Shown: positions 43,706 to 51,909 of the stretch, in pieces | Layout of the letters: each line of letters opens with the position of its first letter | How positions within the stretch are numbered: the stretch's first letter is position 1 | From: Frateuria_A sp051900535 | GTDB taxonomy: Bacteria; Pseudomonadota; Gammaproteobacteria; Xanthomonadales; Rhodanobacteraceae | Direction of reading: 5' to 3' | NCBI RefSeq assembly: GCF_051900535.1 | Contig: NZ_JBHZGI010000003.1 | Location: 310,001-374,000, forward strand | Length of the DNA stretch: 64,000 bases | Translations under genes and position numbers: made by a program | Notes under the pieces: model-generated | Seen by the model: only the letters and a program-made list of their open reading frames with translations | Databases searched by the model: none | Told to the model about the DNA's origin: nothing

Positions 43706-44395
43706 TCAGACGCTGGCCGAGAATCGGTAGCCCGCGCCGCGCACGGTCTGCACCATGCTGTCCAGCTGCCAGGGCTCCAGCGTCTTGCGCAGGCGGCGGA
43801 TGTGCACGTCCACCGTGCGCTCCTCCACGTAGACACTGCCGCCCCAGACGTGGTCGAGCAACTGGGCGCGGGTGTACACGCGCTCGGGATGCGTCATGAA
43901 GAAATACAGCAGGCGGTACTCGGTCGGGCCGATCGGCACCGGCTCCTCGCCGGCGAAGACGCGGTGCGCGGGGCCGTCGATGCGCAGGCCGCCCAGTTCC
44001 ACCATGCCGCTGCCGTCGTCGCCCTGGCTGCGGCGCAGCACGGCCTTGATGCGGGCAATCAGTTCGCGCGTCGAGAAGGGCTTGACGACGTAATCGTCGA
44101 CGCCCGCTTCCAGGCCGTTGACCCGGTCCATCTCCTCGCCGCGCGCGGTGAGCATGATGATGGGGATCTCGCGGCTGAGCTCCTCCTTGCGCAGCCGCCG
44201 CGCCAGTTCCAGCCCGCTGGTGCCCGGCAGCATCCAGTCGAGGAGGATCAGGTCCGGCACCTGCTCGGCGATGGCGATCTGCGCGGCACGGGCATCCGCC
44301 GCCTGCATGGCCTCCATGCCGGCCTTGCGCAGGGCGAAGGTGACCATGTCGCGGATGGAGGCTTCGTCTTCGACGATGAGGATGCGCTTGTGCAC
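43706..44395 (-). CDS. phoB: Phosphate-regulon response regulator PhoB
   Basis: A 229-residue OmpR-family regulator (same length as E. coli PhoB) starting at GTG 44395. The receiver domain has RILIVEDEASIRDMV, the phospho-accepting Asp in LILLDWMLPG, Thr in IMLTARGEE and Lys in DDYVVKPFS. The winged-helix domain ends with RTVDVHIRRLRKTLEP and VQTVRGAGYRFS. It activates phosphate-starvation genes. A much longer open frame upstream is not coding. A pho-box-like sequence lies 46 bp upstream. Confidence 0.95.
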   Translation of the reverse strand: MHKRILIVEDEASIRDMVTFALRKAGMEAMQAADARAAQIAIAEQVPDLILLDWMLPGTSGLELARRLRKEELSREIPIIMLTARGEEMDRVNGLEAGVDDYVVKPFSTRELIARIKAVLRRSQGDDGSGMVELGGLRIDGPAHRVFAGEEPVPIGPTEYRLLYFFMTHPERVYTRAQLLDHVWGGSVYVEERTVDVHIRRLRKTLEPWQLDSMVQTVRGAGYRFSASV

Positions 44396-44440
44396 GCGGG
44401 TTTCGCCTGGCCTGTGACGAGCGTATTGCAGTGGGGGAAT

Positions 44441-44458
44441 GTTACGTGGGGATGACAG
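44441..44458 (-). promoter_or_regulatory. Candidate pho box upstream of phoB
   Basis: Read on the minus strand, CTGTCAT is followed 11 bp later by ACGTAAC, against the consensus of two CTGTMAY-type direct repeats spaced 11 bp apart. The first repeat is perfect and the second matches 5 of 7. It lies 46 bp before the phoB GTG, which fits PhoB autoregulation. Confidence 0.45.
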
Positions 44459-44568
44459 GGGGAGCGACGGGAACATCAACCTTTCGGTTTGCGGCTCGTC
44501 GGCGACACTGGACTGCATCAAGGCGTGCAGCATCAACCGCCCGCGGCTCCCGTTATCCGATGGCCGCT

Positions 44569-46185
44569 CTATTGGCTCCGCCCGTCCGGATTGTCCTCGG
44601 TCTGAACCTTGCGCTTGCGCAACTCCAGCACCAGCGGCGTCAGGTCGGCGATGCGTGCCTGGATGCGCGCCCGGGCGTAGTAGTCCAGGTCGTCGCGCTT
44701 GAGCAGGCGTTTCAACTGTTCCATGGCGTCGAACGGGCGACCGGAGAGGTAGCTGGCGTCCGAGTAGGCCTCGCCGGCGCGCACGCTGTCGCCGGCCTTG
44801 TCGCTGGCGCGGGCGTAGCTGCGGTAGACGTCCGGTTCGTCGGCGTTGTCCAGCAACGGCCGCAGCAACGACGCGGCGAGCGTGGCCTGCGCGGTGTCGC
44901 CGCCGGCGGTCAGCGCCTTGGCGTAGGCCAGCGCCACCGCGCGGTTGCGTGGCGAGCGGGTGTTGAGGCGGGCGTAGCGCGCCAGCGCGTTGGCGCGCTG
45001 GCCATCCTGCAGCTGTGCGTCGGCCATCGCCAGGTCGAGGACCAGGTTGTCCGGATGCGTCGCCAGCAGCGGCTTGAGCTGCGTGATCGCCTGCGCACCG
45101 GCGCCGCTGCGGGTCAGCGCCAACGCATAGCCATACCGGTTGGCCGGGCTGTCGAAGCCGGCCTCGCCGAAGCTCGCGTTGTAGTAATGGACCAGCCTGG
45201 AAGCGTCGCCGGCCAGCACGCGGGCGCGTTCGCGCATCAGCGCGTAGGTGTCCAGTCCGTCCTTGGGCGCGGTGGCGGCGAGCAGCGCGGTCGGGTCCTT
45301 CACGTAGGCGATCGGCGCGGTGGTCTTCTCCCATTCGCTGCGCACCAGCGTGGTGCCGCTCGGGCGCAGTTTCTGCGCCGCCAGCAATGCGCCGGCGCGC
45401 GACTTGGCGTCACTGATGCGCGCGAGCGTGACCGGATGGGTCTGCAGCAGCGCGGGCACGTCGGTGCCGCCAGCGCCGGCGCGCAGCGTGTCCTGCATGC
45501 GCTCGAAGAAACTGGCCATCGCGCGCGGGTCGAATCCGGCGTTGGCGAGCGTCTGGATGCCCACGCGGTCGGCCTCGACCTCGTCCTTGCGGGTGAAGTT
45601 GATCGAGCGCTGCGCGATCAGGCCTTGTCCGGCGGCCAGCACCGCCATCGGCGAATCGCCGCTGTGCGAGCTGGCGCCGGCGGCGACCGCGCCCAGCAGC
45701 ACCAGCGCCATCAGCGGCGCGTCCTTCTTCGAATCCTCGAACGCGCGCTGCAGGTGGTTCTGCGTGATGTGGCCGATCTCGTGCGCGATCACGCCGGCCA
45801 GCTCGCTTTCGCTGCGGGTGATGCCGATCAGGCCGGAGTTGACGGCGATGTAGCCGCCGGGAGCGGCGAAGGCGTTGATCTCCTCGTCCTTGACCACGAA
45901 GAAGGTGAAGTGGTCCTTCGGACGGTCGCTGCCTGCCACCAGGCGGTAGCCCAGGTCGTTGAGGTAGTCGTCCAGCAGCGGGTCTTCCACCACCATGTCC
46001 AGCGAGCGCATCTCGCGCAGCATGGCGGCGCCGTAGTCCCGGGCGTCCTGCGGGGAAATGAGCGCGTCCGCCGAACTGCCCAGGTCCGGCAGGCGGATGT
46101 CCTCCTGCGCGCCCGCGCCGAAGGCAAGGCAGGCGGTGACCAGCGCGGTCAGCAGGCGGAGGGCGGGTCGTGGTGCCATGGCCAT
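44569..46185 (-). CDS. M48 metalloprotease with TPR domain (BepA/YfgC-like)
   Basis: A 538-residue protein from Met at 46185 with a signal peptide (LRLLTALVTACLAFGAGAQ). The peptidase M48 domain has the zinc motif HEIGH (in GVIAHEIGHITQNHLQ) and the third ligand in KDEVEADRVG. The C-terminal third consists of TPR-like helices (ANALARYARLNTRSPRN, ARIQARIADL). E. coli BepA is a periplasmic protease-chaperone for outer-membrane assembly (LptD, BamA). The N-terminal IRLPDLGSSADALISPQDARDYGAAMLREM is typical for this family. It is divergent from the glutaredoxin gene. Confidence 0.9.
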   Translation of the reverse strand: MAMAPRPALRLLTALVTACLAFGAGAQEDIRLPDLGSSADALISPQDARDYGAAMLREMRSLDMVVEDPLLDDYLNDLGYRLVAGSDRPKDHFTFFVVKDEEINAFAAPGGYIAVNSGLIGITRSESELAGVIAHEIGHITQNHLQRAFEDSKKDAPLMALVLLGAVAAGASSHSGDSPMAVLAAGQGLIAQRSINFTRKDEVEADRVGIQTLANAGFDPRAMASFFERMQDTLRAGAGGTDVPALLQTHPVTLARISDAKSRAGALLAAQKLRPSGTTLVRSEWEKTTAPIAYVKDPTALLAATAPKDGLDTYALMRERARVLAGDASRLVHYYNASFGEAGFDSPANRYGYALALTRSGAGAQAITQLKPLLATHPDNLVLDLAMADAQLQDGQRANALARYARLNTRSPRNRAVALAYAKALTAGGDTAQATLAASLLRPLLDNADEPDVYRSYARASDKAGDSVRAGEAYSDASYLSGRPFDAMEQLKRLLKRDDLDYYARARIQARIADLTPLVLELRKRKVQTEDNPDGRSQ

Positions 46186-46311
46186 AGGTGGGCGACAATA
46201 CATCAGTACAAGACCGCCGGTCGGGGCGTCGGTTCATCGTTCGTTGCTTGCAAACAGGCGTCGGGCGCCCCATCTGGTGGTCAGCTTTTAAAAGTCGCCC
46301 GGAGTGCAGTC

Positions 46312-46575
46312 ATGCCCAAGATCGAGGTCTATTCCACCGCCGTTTGTCCCTACTGCGTGGCCGCCAAGAACCTGCTCAAGTCCAAGGGACTGGAGTGGGA
46401 CGAGGTTCGCGTGGATGCCGATCCGGCCCAGCGCGACCTGATGCTCCAGCGCAGCGGCGGGCGCCGCACGGTGCCGCAGATCTTCATCAATGACCAGCAC
46501 GTGGGCGGTTACGACGACCTGGTCGCCGCCGACCGCAGCGGCAAGCTCAAGCAACTGCTGGGCGAGGCTGCATGA
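46312..46575 (+). CDS. grxC: Glutaredoxin 3 (GrxC)
   Basis: An 87-residue dithiol glutaredoxin; active site CPYC at 12-15, the conserved TVPQIFIN segment and GGYDDL. It reduces protein and low-molecular-weight disulfides with glutathione in the cytoplasm. ATG at 46312 matches the family start; a very long frame extending upstream is not coding. Its stop overlaps the next ATG (ATGA), so the two are translationally coupled. Confidence 0.94.
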   Translation: MPKIEVYSTAVCPYCVAAKNLLKSKGLEWDEVRVDADPAQRDLMLQRSGGRRTVPQIFINDQHVGGYDDLVAADRSGKLKQLLGEAA

Positions 46576-46967
46576 GCGACGCCGAAAAGAGCAAGGACCG
46601 CCTGGCGGAATTCACCGCGTTCCGCCAGCGCATGAACGAACGCATCCTGTCCGAGGACAACCAGGTCGTGCGGCGCTTCTTCGCGCTCGACACGCAGACC
46701 TACAAGCCCGGCGCGCTCGACGTCAAGACCAAGGAACTGCTCGGCCTGGTCGCCTCGATGGTGCTGCGCTGTGACGACTGCATCAGCTACCACGTGGCGC
46801 AGTGCAAGGAAGCCGGCGTTACCCGCGAGGAGTTCTTCGAGACGTTCAGCGTGGGCCTGGTGGTCGGCGGCTCGATCGTGATCCCGCACCTGCGCCGGGC
46901 CGTGGATTTCCTCGATCGGCTGGAAGGTGGCCAGACCGAAAGCGCCGCCTGCACCGACCACGCATAG
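46572..46967 (+). CDS. Carboxymuconolactone decarboxylase/AhpD-like protein
   Basis: A 131-residue all-helical protein with the AhpD-type core LRCDDCISYHVAQCKEAGVT, containing CxxC and the His of the family. Relatives are alkylhydroperoxidases or small redox proteins. Overlap with grxC suggests use of the glutathione/glutaredoxin pool. The true substrate is unknown. Confidence 0.85.
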   Translation: MSDAEKSKDRLAEFTAFRQRMNERILSEDNQVVRRFFALDTQTYKPGALDVKTKELLGLVASMVLRCDDCISYHVAQCKEAGVTREEFFETFSVGLVVGGSIVIPHLRRAVDFLDRLEGGQTESAACTDHA

Positions 46968-46969
46968 AC

Positions 46970-47035
46970 CCGTAGGGTGGGCTTCCGCCCGCTACCCCGA
47001 TACGTCGCGGTGGGCTGAAGCCCGCCTGCCACAGC
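46970..47035. repeat. GTGGGCTTC/GAAGCCCGCC dispersed repeat
   Basis: Two related elements in tandem, GTAGGGTGGGCTTCCGCCCGC and GCGGTGGGCTGAAGCCCGCC, each a small palindrome, in the 223-bp gap before the isocitrate dehydrogenase gene. They are typical dispersed intergenic repeats of this group. No small gene is seen in the gap. Confidence 0.6.
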
Positions 47036-47190
47036 GTGCGGTGCGATGAACCGCAACGCTCCATGCGAGGATTTGCAACGCCCTGGCGCGCCCCGCCCGC
47101 CGCCGGGGCGACGCGCTTGGGCGATAATGGGGCTCTTTGCCGTGCGCATCTCCCGCCGCGCGGCCGCGATCAGTCCCCAAGGAGTCTCCC

Positions 47191-48204
47191 ATGAGCAAAA
47201 CCATCGCCGTGATCCCGGGCGACGGCATCGGCCCGGAAATCATGACCGCCACGTTGCGCGTGCTCGACGCGCTCGATTGCGGCCTGAGCTACGACGTCGT
47301 CGACGCCGGCATGGTGGCACTGGAGAAGCACGGCGACCTGCTGCCCAAGCCGACCCTGGACAAGATCGCCGAACACCGCGTCGCATTGAAGGGCCCGCTT
47401 ACCACCCCGATCGGCGGCGGCTTCACCTCGATCAACGTAACCCTGCGCCGGCACTTCGACCTGTACGCCAATGTGCGCCCGGCCACCAGCTTCCCCGGCA
47501 CCCGGGCGCGCTACGAGAACATCGACATCATCACGGTGCGCGAGAATACCGAAGGCGCCTACCTCGCAGAGGGCCAGACGCTGTCCGAGGACGGCGAAGT
47601 CGCGACCTCGATGATCCGCGTGACCCGCAAGGGCTGCGCGCGAATCGTGCGCTACGCCTTCGAGATGGCGGTGAAGAAAGGCCGCAAGAAGGTCACTGCG
47701 GTGCACAAGGCCAACATCATCAAGACCGCCTCGGGCCTGTTCCTCAACGTGGCGCGCGAAATCGCCAAGGAATACCCGCAGATCGAGTTCAACGAGATGA
47801 TCGTGGACAACACCTGCATGCAGCTGGTGATGCGTCCGGAGCAGTTCGACGTGATCGTGACCACCAACCTGTTCGGCGACATCCTCTCGGACCTGTGCGC
47901 CGGCCTGGTCGGCGGCCTGGGCCTGGCGCCGGGCGACAACATCGGCGAGCACGCGGCCATTTTCGAAGCAGTCCATGGCTCCGCCCCGGACATCGCCGGC
48001 AAGGGCATCGCCAACCCGTGCGCGCTGCTGCTGGCCGCAGCCGACATGCTCGACCACCTGGGCATGGTCGACAAGGGCACCCGCCTGCGCAACGCGATCC
48101 GCGAGACCATGGCCAACGACCATGAGCACGTCACGCCGGACCTTGGCGGCAAGGGCAACACTCAGAGTTTCGGCGAGGCAATCGCCAGGCGCGTGAAGGC
48201 CTGA
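47191..48204 (+). CDS. NAD-type isocitrate dehydrogenase (isocitrate/isopropylmalate dehydrogenase family)
   Basis: A 337-residue protein; ATG at 47191 with AAGGAG 7 nt upstream. Family motifs are IAVIPGDGIGPEI, the substrate-binding SINVTLRRHFDLYANVRP, VRENTEGAY, HKANIIK, DNTCMQLV, NLFGDILSDLCAGLVGGLG and HGSAPDIAGKG. The INVTLR signature and the length match the short NAD-dependent isocitrate dehydrogenase common in Xanthomonadales rather than LeuB. It converts isocitrate to 2-oxoglutarate in the TCA cycle. It is followed by an intrinsic terminator. Confidence 0.9.
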   Translation: MSKTIAVIPGDGIGPEIMTATLRVLDALDCGLSYDVVDAGMVALEKHGDLLPKPTLDKIAEHRVALKGPLTTPIGGGFTSINVTLRRHFDLYANVRPATSFPGTRARYENIDIITVRENTEGAYLAEGQTLSEDGEVATSMIRVTRKGCARIVRYAFEMAVKKGRKKVTAVHKANIIKTASGLFLNVAREIAKEYPQIEFNEMIVDNTCMQLVMRPEQFDVIVTTNLFGDILSDLCAGLVGGLGLAPGDNIGEHAAIFEAVHGSAPDIAGKGIANPCALLLAAADMLDHLGMVDKGTRLRNAIRETMANDHEHVTPDLGGKGNTQSFGEAIARRVKA

Positions 48205-48225
48205 GTTTCGGGCGGCAACGTCATC

Positions 48226-48258
48226 AAGGCCGCGGCATTCGTCCGCGGCCCTTTTTTT
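48226..48258 (+). terminator. Rho-independent terminator after isocitrate dehydrogenase
   Basis: A GGCCGCGG stem paired with CCGCGGCC around a 6-7-nt loop (CATTCGT), followed by a run of seven T. It lies 22 bp after the stop codon and faces the convergent gene at 48281. Confidence 0.88.
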
Positions 48259-48280
48259 CAGCTTGTGCCTACGGGCGTGC

Positions 48281-48742
48281 TCAGCCGTGCTGGCCGGGCT
48301 TGTAGCTGCCGCCGATCGTGCGCGCGGCGACGTTGATGCGGTTCCAGCTGTTGATGGTCACCACCAGCAAGGTCAGGTCGACCAGGGCTTCCTCGTCGAA
48401 CACCTGGCGGGCCTGCTCGTAGAGGGTGTCGGAGACCGCGTCGTGCGAGGCCAGTTCGGTCAGCTCCTCGGCCCAGGCCAGGGCGATGCGCTCGCGTTCG
48501 CTGAACAGGGTGGTTTCGCGCCAGGCCGGCAGGACGTACAGGCGCTGCTCGGTCTCGCCGGCGGCACGGGCGTCCTTGCTGTGCATGTCCAGGCAGTAGG
48601 CGCAGCCGTTGATCTGCGACACGCGCATGAGCACCAGGTCGATCAGGCGCGGCTCCAGGCGGCCGGCGTCATGGACCTGCTTGCCGAGCTGGACCAGCGG
48701 CATCATCGACTTGTAGTGGCGTTGAATGGCGAAACGGGACAT
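48281..48742 (-). CDS. AhpD-like carboxymuconolactone decarboxylase linked to the ECF41 sigma factor
   Basis: A 153-residue protein with the peroxidase-like core INGCAYCLDMHSKDARAAGE (CxxC plus His). It lies 42 nt downstream of, and on the same strand as, the sigma-factor gene. ECF41 sigma factors are known to be encoded next to carboxymuconolactone decarboxylase, oxidoreductase or epimerase genes, which are their usual target. The sequence is of a different subgroup from the AhpD-like gene at 46572. Confidence 0.9.
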   Translation of the reverse strand: MSRFAIQRHYKSMMPLVQLGKQVHDAGRLEPRLIDLVLMRVSQINGCAYCLDMHSKDARAAGETEQRLYVLPAWRETTLFSERERIALAWAEELTELASHDAVSDTLYEQARQVFDEEALVDLTLLVVTINSWNRINVAARTIGGSYKPGQHG

Positions 48743-48784
48743 GGTGGGACTCCTTGGCTTGGAAGGCGGCGCGGGATGGGCCGT

Positions 48785-49687
48785 TCAATGCAAGGACGCC
48801 AGAGGCCTGCTTTTCGTGACCGCCGCCAGGCGCGCCAACTTGTCGGGATGACGAAGGGCGAGCGTGGCGGTGATTCGGTCGCCCTCGCACTCGACCCATG
48901 TCGCGCTGACCAGCGTGTCACCGGCCCAGGCCAGCAGCACGGGTTCGCCATTGAGCGTGGTCGTGGTGAAGTGCACGTCCGGACGCGAATAGAAACGGGT
49001 GCCGATCTGCATGTAGAGGCGGGCAAGCCGGTCGGCGCCCTGCAGAGGGCGCAGGACGGCACGCACCACGCCGCCACCATCGGCGATGGCAATGGCGTCT
49101 TCCGCGAACAGCGCGCGTAACGATTCGAGGTCGGGCTGCTTTACCGCCTCGATAAAGCGCTGGAGCATGCGCCGCTGGGTCGGCGTATCCACGCTGAAGC
49201 GCGGCCGTCCCTCGCGCAGGCGCGTCTTCGCACGGTGTACGCGCTGCCGGCAGGCGTCCTCGGCGATGCCGAGGATCGCCGCGGCTTCCGCATGGCTGTA
49301 ATCGAAGACTTCGTGAAGCAGGAACGCAGCCCGCTCCTCCGGGCTCAGCCGTTCGAGCAGCAGCAGGAAAGACAAGGTGAGCGTTTCGCCGCGCTCGAGC
49401 TCGGCTTCGGGATGCTCGGCATCCGGCACCAGCGGCTCGGGCAGCCAGGGGCCGGTGTAGTGCTCGCGCTCGGTCTTGGCGCGGCGCAGGCGGTCGAGCG
49501 CCAGGCGGGTGGTGACCGTGACCAGCCAGGCTTCCGGATCGTCGAGGGCGGCGGTGTCCTGCGCATGCCACCGCAGCCAGGCGTCGTGCAGCACGTCCTC
49601 GGCATCGGTGGGCGTGCCGAGCATGCGATAGGCCAACCCGAACAGGCGGGGGCGGTGCTGCTGGAACAGGGCGGTCTGGGTATCCAT
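48785..49687 (-). CDS. ECF41-type RNA polymerase sigma factor with SnoaL-like C-terminal domain
   Basis: A 300-residue protein. Sigma region 2 (about 8-75: RLFGLAYRMLGTPTDAEDVLHDAWLRW) and region 4 (about 110-160: LSPEERAAFLLHEVFDYSHAEAAAILG) are followed by a NTF2/SnoaL-like domain (about 170-300). That domain includes the DGGG motif (IADGGGVVRA) and HPDKL near the C-terminus, where ECF41 proteins have NPDKL. In this group the C-terminal extension replaces an anti-sigma factor and modulates activity. A promoter-like GGTCACG-N16-CGTC lies directly upstream. Confidence 0.92.
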   Translation of the reverse strand: MDTQTALFQQHRPRLFGLAYRMLGTPTDAEDVLHDAWLRWHAQDTAALDDPEAWLVTVTTRLALDRLRRAKTEREHYTGPWLPEPLVPDAEHPEAELERGETLTLSFLLLLERLSPEERAAFLLHEVFDYSHAEAAAILGIAEDACRQRVHRAKTRLREGRPRFSVDTPTQRRMLQRFIEAVKQPDLESLRALFAEDAIAIADGGGVVRAVLRPLQGADRLARLYMQIGTRFYSRPDVHFTTTTLNGEPVLLAWAGDTLVSATWVECEGDRITATLALRHPDKLARLAAVTKSRPLASLH

Positions 49688-49713
49688 GGAAATCTCCGTC
49701 GGGATACGGCCAG

Positions 49714-49740
49714 GACGCGCGGTACGCGCAGAACGTGACC
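49714..49740 (-). promoter_or_regulatory. Candidate ECF41-dependent promoter
   Basis: Minus strand GGTCACG (49734-49740), a 16-bp spacer, CGTC (49714-49717). As I recall it, the ECF41 consensus is TGTCACA plus CGTC with about this spacing. It is followed by a leader of about 20 nt and GGAGA before the ATG at 49687, so the sigma factor and its AhpD-like partner would be autoregulated. The GC-rich background makes a chance match possible. Confidence 0.45.
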
Positions 49741-49744
49741 GGCC

Positions 49745-50689
49745 TCAGCGCACCAGCGGCCAGGGTGCCAGGAACACCAGCCAGATCAGCAGCACGATGC
49801 CGGCGTACTTGAGCCCGCGGAACAGTTTCGGATGCCGGCGCTTGAACGCCTTGCTGCGCTCGCGGCTGCGCTGGTTGAGCGCGAACATGCGGTTGACGAA
49901 GCCCACCTTCTCGTTGCCGTTGTCCGCGTTCGGCGAGGCGGTGATCTTGCCCATGAACGCGCCGACCCGATGGTTGACCGCGCCCATCCAGCGCGTGCGC
50001 AAGGGCCGCTCGACATCGGCGAAAAGGATCACGCGGGTCTGGTCGGTCTTGTTCTCCACCCAGTGCACGTAGGTCTCGTCGAACACCACGTCCTTGCCGT
50101 CGCCCCAGGCGTGTTCCTCGCCGTCGACGAAGATGCGGCAGTCGCGCGAGTTGGGCGTGATCAGCCCCAGGTGGTAGCGCAGGGAGCCGGCGAACGGATC
50201 GCGGTGGGGATTGAGTTTGCTGTGCGGCGCCAGCGTGGCGAACATCGCCGCCTTGATGCTGGGGATGGCATTGAGCAGTTCGACCGTTTTCGGGCAGAGC
50301 GCCTCGGCCGAGGCCAGCGGCTCGCCGTACCACTTGAGATAGAAGCGCTTCCAGCCCTGCTTGAAGAAGCTGTTGAAGCTGGCGTCGTTGTGCTTTTCGG
50401 CGGCGCGGATGTGGCCCTCGTCGAACAGGCGCAGCGCCTCCTCGCGAATGGTCTGCCAGTTGGCCTGCAGCAGGTCCAGTTGCGGAAAGCCGCGGCGGTC
50501 GAGGATCGGCCGCGCCGGTACCGCAGAGAAGGCGTACATCAGCAGGTTGTACGGCGCGAAGATCGCCGAGTGATCGACCAGCTGGCGGTCGAAGCGCAGC
50601 CGCGCCCGACCGCGCAGGTGCACCAGCAGCACGCAGCCGGCGAACAGCAGGAACAGCAGCAGGACGATGAGGCGGGGGGTGAAGATCAT
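49745..50689 (-). CDS. lpxO: Aspartyl/asparaginyl beta-hydroxylase family, LpxO-like lipid A hydroxylase
   Basis: A 314-residue protein with an N-terminal membrane anchor (residues 7-25) and a C-terminal hydrophobic helix. The Fe(II)/2-oxoglutarate oxygenase core shows LNPHRDPFAGSLRYHLGL and FDETYVHWVENKTDQTRVIL, giving an HxD..H-type metal site and a distal Arg. LpxO adds a 2-hydroxyl to secondary acyl chains of lipid A at the inner membrane. Length and transmembrane layout match LpxO rather than soluble BlsE-type proteins; the exact substrate is inferred. Confidence 0.87.
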   Translation of the reverse strand: MIFTPRLIVLLLFLLFAGCVLLVHLRGRARLRFDRQLVDHSAIFAPYNLLMYAFSAVPARPILDRRGFPQLDLLQANWQTIREEALRLFDEGHIRAAEKHNDASFNSFFKQGWKRFYLKWYGEPLASAEALCPKTVELLNAIPSIKAAMFATLAPHSKLNPHRDPFAGSLRYHLGLITPNSRDCRIFVDGEEHAWGDGKDVVFDETYVHWVENKTDQTRVILFADVERPLRTRWMGAVNHRVGAFMGKITASPNADNGNEKVGFVNRMFALNQRSRERSKAFKRRHPKLFRGLKYAGIVLLIWLVFLAPWPLVR

Positions 50690-50759
50690 GGGGCCGGGTC
50701 ACGGGTAGGGCGGTTCATTCTACGCCGCCGCGGGGTTCTGGACGGAGTGGGCGTTCGCT

Positions 50760-50836
50760 CCATCTCTCCGGAGGGGAGGAGAAGCGAACGCGCCGTTTCT
50801 ATGCCTTCACCTGAATCCTCCCGAGGGGAAGAGGAA
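50760..50836. repeat. Pair of CCTCTCCCC-type dispersed repeats
   Basis: CATCTCTCCGGAGGGGAGGAGAAGCG and CACCTGAATCCTCCCGAGGGGAAGAGGAAGCG lie in the 155-bp gap between the CDF transporter stop and the lpxO-like start. Both are degenerate members of the palindromic family at 38513 and 30649. Confidence 0.5.
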
Positions 50837-50844
50837 GCGAAGCG

Positions 50845-51753
50845 TCAGTCCGTCACGTCCGGCTCGAAGAAGCTCCAGCGGATGTCCGGGAACTGCGCTT
50901 TCATGTCCCGCTCGACGACGTTGATCGCGTCGATAAGCGCACGATCGCTGGCACACGGCTCCATCTTCGCCTTGACCGACACCATCACATCCGCGCCCAT
51001 CTGCAGCGTGATCAGGTTCAGCACTTTGGCCACTTCCGGGCGGTTCTGGAGGAACGCCAGCAGTTCGCCGCGCCGGCGCGGCTCGACGCCCTGGCCGATC
51101 AGCAGCGCCTTGACCTCCACCGCCAGCGCCACGGCCACCACCACCAGCAGCACGCCGATGGCAACGGTACCCATGGCATCGAACAGCAGGTTGCCGGTGA
51201 GCATGGTGGCGCCTACCGCCAAAGCGGCCAGGCACAGGCCGATCAGCGCGGCAAGGTCCTCGCCGAAGATCACCAGCAGCTCGCTGGAGCGGGTCTCGCG
51301 GAACCAGGTCCACAGGTTCTGCTCGCCGCGTGCCTTGTTGACCTCCTGCATGCAGCCGCGCATGGAGATGCCCTCGGCGATGACGCCGAACACCAGCACG
51401 CCAAGCGCCAGCCAGGGCCACTTCAGCGGCTCGGGATGGCTGAGCTTGTGCACGCCCTCGTAGACGGAGAACACGCCGCCGACGCTGAACAGCAGGATCG
51501 CCACCAGGAACGACCAGAAATACAGCGCGCGGCCCCACCCCAGCGGGTACTCGTCCGACGGCGGCCGCTTGGCCTGGCGCATGCCCAGCAGCAGCAAGCC
51601 CTGGTTGCCGCAATCGGCCAGCGAATGCACCGCCTCGGCGAGCATCGCGCCCGAACCGGTCAGGAAGGCGGCGACCAGCTTGGCGATGAAGATGGCGAAG
51701 TTGGCGCCGAGCGCGAGGAAGATCGCCTTGAGCGAGTTGGCGTGGCCGGACAT
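50845..51753 (-). CDS. Cation diffusion facilitator (CDF) family transporter
   Basis: A 302-residue membrane protein with about six helices. Conserved features are the first-helix region SLKAIFLALGANFAIFIAKLVAAFLTGSGAMLAEAVHSLADCGNQ, containing the HxxxD metal site, and EDLAALIGLCLAALAV, containing the second site, then a cytoplasmic C-terminal domain. It is expected to export Zn2+, Fe2+ or a similar divalent metal by proton exchange. The HSLAD site suggests no firm metal assignment. It is monocistronic. Confidence 0.9.
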   Translation of the reverse strand: MSGHANSLKAIFLALGANFAIFIAKLVAAFLTGSGAMLAEAVHSLADCGNQGLLLLGMRQAKRPPSDEYPLGWGRALYFWSFLVAILLFSVGGVFSVYEGVHKLSHPEPLKWPWLALGVLVFGVIAEGISMRGCMQEVNKARGEQNLWTWFRETRSSELLVIFGEDLAALIGLCLAALAVGATMLTGNLLFDAMGTVAIGVLLVVVAVALAVEVKALLIGQGVEPRRRGELLAFLQNRPEVAKVLNLITLQMGADVMVSVKAKMEPCASDRALIDAINVVERDMKAQFPDIRWSFFEPDVTD

Positions 51754-51909
51754 GAAACCGTTTCCGTGGCAGATGAGCCGGCTAGTCTAGGACAGCGCAT
51801 GAAATTGCGCCGCGCGTGGACCGCTTTTCGCTGGAGCCCGCTTGTGGGCGACGCGCCTGGGGCGGCGGAAAACATCGCCCACGATGGGCTCCCAAAAACG
51901 TGTCCAGGC

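Noticed and set aside
44396..45334. Long minus-strand extension in front of phoB
   Set aside because: It runs through the out-of-frame protease gene; GTG 44395 gives the exact PhoB length of 229 residues.
44431..46311. Long plus-strand frame joined to the glutaredoxin gene
   Set aside because: It is the antisense shadow of the BepA-like protease; the glutaredoxin family start is at 46312.
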